Notes under the pieces: generated by a model
What the model was told of the DNA's origin: nothing
Seen by the model: only the letters and a program-made list of their open reading frames with translations
Database searches by the model: none
Translations under genes and position numbers: made by a program
Part shown: piece after piece, positions 61,852 through 64,000 of the stretch
How positions within the stretch are numbered: the first letter of the stretch is position 1
Layout: the number at the start of each line of letters is the position of its first letter
From: Pleurocapsa minor HA4230-MV1
GTDB taxonomy: Bacteria; Cyanobacteriota; Cyanobacteriia; Cyanobacteriales; Xenococcaceae
Direction: 5' to 3'
DNA: 64,000 bases
Assembly (NCBI GenBank): GCA_019359095.1
Contig: JAHHHZ010000013.1
Location: forward strand, 62,001 to 126,000

Positions 61852-62522
61852 TACGCGATATGCTAATTGATGTTGGTGGTGTAAGAAAAAGTTTTCAAGG
61901 TGTCATACTCATAATTACTATTTATGAGAACATGTGTTTACTTTTGTTAAAACTCTGATGCATTTCCATTGTCAAAAATTCTTGAATACTTGACCAACGG
62001 TCAGGCAGCGCGAAAAGCCGTTGCCCTAAAGGACTAGCCCTAAAGGATTAGCTCGCAAGCTCGCGTCCTTCGCGTCGCGGGGGTTTCCCCCGTTGAGGCT
62101 ATTGAGTAAGCAAGCCCTGTCGTTCTAAGGCAGGGATCCTGACCTTTATTTTTTCATCTTAGCTATAACAGCTTTTTTTTAGTTCTATCTCCAACATTTT
62201 GGGAAAACTAATAGTATTTGTGTTCTTACTCACTTAGTTCTACAATACACGATTTTCATTAACTTATGTAAAGTTTATTTAAAATATTTGCGATTGAATA
62301 AGAACTGACATTTATTGGGCATTGTTTCTCATGGAAAGATCATATCGATAACATCGAGGCAAAAATGCAACGCAGGCAACAAAATCAGTCTAATTACCCA
62401 TCTAATCTGGTATTGTGTCTAGTCCCTTTACCTAAGATACTACTATGGGAATTGGGGTCAGAAAACTGTAAAAATAATTAAGTGTAAGACACAAGAATTT
62501 TCCTCCAGCAAATTAAAATTTT
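61852..62522. other. Spacer with repeats and an IS200/IS605-like end
   Basis: The left third should hold the sigma-factor promoter. From 61995 to 62100 lie GCCCTAAAGGACTAGCC, GCTCGCAAGCTCGCG and GGGGGTTTCCCCC modules. From about 62070 a frame ends LLSKQALSF at a CCCTG ... CAGGG hairpin (62114-62134), which looks like the TnpB C-terminus and right end of an IS200/IS605 element. No intact gene is seen before the peptidase gene at 62523. Confidence 0.45.
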
Positions 62523-64000
62523 ATGAATACACCTCAAATGGCTTCTTGTGGTTCTTGGAAATCTCCCATAACCTCAGATTTAATTGTTGACCAAACTGTT
62601 GGCATTGGTAGTGTGGCTGTCAACCAAGGAAATATTTATTGGCTAGAAAAAAGACCCCAAGAACAAGGAAGAAATTTATTGATCGGCTACGGTAACCCAG
62701 AAGAGGTAAAAATTTTCACCCCAGCACCCTTAAGCGTGCGGAGCAAAATTCATGAATATGGGGGAGGTGCATTCGTAGTTGATGGAAATACAATTTATTT
62801 TTCTAACTATCAAGATGGCAAAATTTATCAGCAGGTAATTGGCACGCAGCCTTATCCTTTGACGGACAAATTGGAGCAACGTTATGGAGATCTGATCGTT
62901 GATCGATCCAGAAATCGCCTAATTTGTGTTTGTGAAGATCATTCTGTAGCTGGCGAAGCCGTTAATAATCTGGTGACGATTAATCTCAGTACTGGGAGAA
63001 AGCAAAATTTAGTTACAGGTAACGATTTTTATTCTTCTCCTCGTTTAAGTCCTGATGGCAGATATTTAGCGTGGTTGAGCTGGAATCATCCTGATATGCC
63101 ATGGGATAGCACTTATCTCTGGTTGGCACAGCTTGACGCGGAGGGGATGGTTTTAAAGCCTGAATTAATTGCGGGAGGAATAGCCGAATCGATCTGTGAA
63201 CCCAAATGGGGTGATGATGGTACGCTTTACTTTTCTAGCGATCGCACTAACTGGTGGAATTTATACCGACGACAACCCGATGGCAAGGTGGAAATTCTTC
63301 ATCAAAAAGCTGCCGAGTTTGCCTATCCCCATTGGGTATTTGGCTTATCTACCTATGCTGTTGTGGGAGAGCGTCTAATTTGTGCTTATTCAGCGGATGG
63401 CTATTGGCATTTAGGCACAATTGACCTAAAAACTAAGCAGTTTAGCGAAATTAGAACTAGATACACCAATATTTCCGATCTTCAAGCTGGTAATGATTTT
63501 GTCGTCTTTATTGGCGGTTCGTCAACCGAAACTACTGCGGTAATCAAGCTAGATTTAAAGACCTTGAGAGAACAAATACTACGGCGTTCAGGAGAGCTGG
63601 AGATCGATCCTGGTTATTTATCCTTACCAGAGGCGATCGCTTTCCCTACTACTGATGGTCTTACTGCTCATGCTTGGTATTATCCCCCGCAAAATAAAGA
63701 CTACATGGCGCTATCAGCAGAACTTCCTCCTCTAATAGTCAATAGTCATGGAGGCCCTACCGCAGCGGCTGCTGTCGAATTGAACTTGCGAATTCAATAC
63801 TGGACTAGTCGTGGTTTTGCCTATTTAGATGTGAATTATGGTGGTAGTATTGGTTATGGTCGTCAGTATCGGCAGCGACTAGACGGCAAGTGGGGTATTG
63901 TCGATGTGGATGATTGTATTAATGCTGCTAAATACTTGGTTGAACGCAAAAGCGTCGATGGCGATCGCCTAGTAATTACAGGCAGTAGCGCTGGTGGTTA
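62523..64000 (+). CDS. S9-family prolyl oligopeptidase-like peptidase, partial
   Basis: The frame opens at ATG 62523 and is still open at the window edge (492 residues seen). Residues 1 to about 390 form the beta-propeller (repeated units such as SPRLSPDGRYLAWLSWNHPD and EPKWGDDGTLYFSSDRTNWW). The alpha/beta-hydrolase domain then begins (LIVNSHGGPTAAA, VNYGGSIGYGRQYR). The nucleophile elbow GSSAGG (Ser489) lies at the very end of the window. It should act as an aminoacyl- or dipeptidyl-peptidase; no signal peptide is present. The start of this gene has a poor ribosome binding site. Confidence 0.9.
   Translation, partial: MNTPQMASCGSWKSPITSDLIVDQTVGIGSVAVNQGNIYWLEKRPQEQGRNLLIGYGNPEEVKIFTPAPLSVRSKIHEYGGGAFVVDGNTIYFSNYQDGKIYQQVIGTQPYPLTDKLEQRYGDLIVDRSRNRLICVCEDHSVAGEAVNNLVTINLSTGRKQNLVTGNDFYSSPRLSPDGRYLAWLSWNHPDMPWDSTYLWLAQLDAEGMVLKPELIAGGIAESICEPKWGDDGTLYFSSDRTNWWNLYRRQPDGKVEILHQKAAEFAYPHWVFGLSTYAVVGERLICAYSADGYWHLGTIDLKTKQFSEIRTRYTNISDLQAGNDFVVFIGGSSTETTAVIKLDLKTLREQILRRSGELEIDPGYLSLPEAIAFPTTDGLTAHAWYYPPQNKDYMALSAELPPLIVNSHGGPTAAAAVELNLRIQYWTSRGFAYLDVNYGGSIGYGRQYRQRLDGKWGIVDVDDCINAAKYLVERKSVDGDRLVITGSSAGG

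Noticed and set aside
1-64000. tRNA, rRNA, riboswitches or Yfr1-type small RNA
   Set aside because: I looked in the spacers for T-loop, anticodon-arm and conserved core sequences and found none convincing; a covariance-model search would be decisive.

Overview
The window looks like chromosome from a low-GC cyanobacterium. The HIP1 octamer GCGATCGC recurs throughout. There are ndhC-ndhK-ndhJ genes, a CO2-uptake NDH-1 operon with a CO2 hydration protein, KtrA, a TIC236/TamB-like protein, a DUF760 protein and a PatA-type response regulator. Intergenic heptamer arrays (TTACCCA, TTACCTA, TAGTAGG) and many interspersed palindromes would suit a large repeat-rich genome such as a pleurocapsalean or chroococcidiopsid relative; that placement is inference. 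No rRNA, tRNA, CRISPR array or complete transposase was found.

Layout. 1-10.6 kb: a glycan locus with a GT2, a GT4, two GT28-like glycosyltransferases and a nucleotide-sugar epimerase around a two-component system; a FitAB-type toxin-antitoxin pair and a DUF6745 gene lie inside it. Four copies of an 11-bp-period operator (core TGAAACTTNNRTGAGA) lie upstream of these genes and of the kinase. 10.7-17.6 kb: an aldehyde dehydrogenase, a frameshifted class III aminotransferase and a DUF1338 (HglS-type) enzyme, plausibly lysine/2-aminoadipate catabolism, split by Uma2, SnoaL, an ArsR relic and partly decayed PIN toxin-antitoxin modules. 17.6-30.8 kb: M28 and M43 metalloproteases, a lipoprotein gene behind a Fur-type box, an MFS carrier, a GHL10-type protein, an ABC permease behind a 36-unit heptamer array, KtrA, an M61 peptidase, IlvE, a TIGR00725 protein and a membrane-anchored response regulator. 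31-37 kb: ndhF, a Tat-exported beta-carbonic anhydrase, ndhD and a CO2 hydration gene (NDH-1MS type). 37-45 kb: a degenerate histidine kinase, slipin, an orphan ketosynthase, Uma2, DUF6745, an isopropylmalate-dehydrogenase-like gene and two gene relics. 45-64 kb: ndhCKJ, AarF kinase, ABC ATPase, a 1947-residue TamB-like protein, a PatA-type regulator with MutT, a group 2 sigma factor and the start of an S9 peptidase.

How the genes work together. The clearest module is the first 10 kb: the spacing of operator repeats and -10 boxes suggests that the local OmpR-family regulator activates the glycosyltransferases and the epimerase together. The carbon cluster couples an NDH-1 CO2-uptake module to an exported carbonic anhydrase. 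Much of the rest is a record of small-element activity: a pair of 98-bp MITEs, a 211-bp inverted-repeat element, a MITE breaking a methyltransferase gene, and repeats that now encode the C-terminal tail of NdhD.
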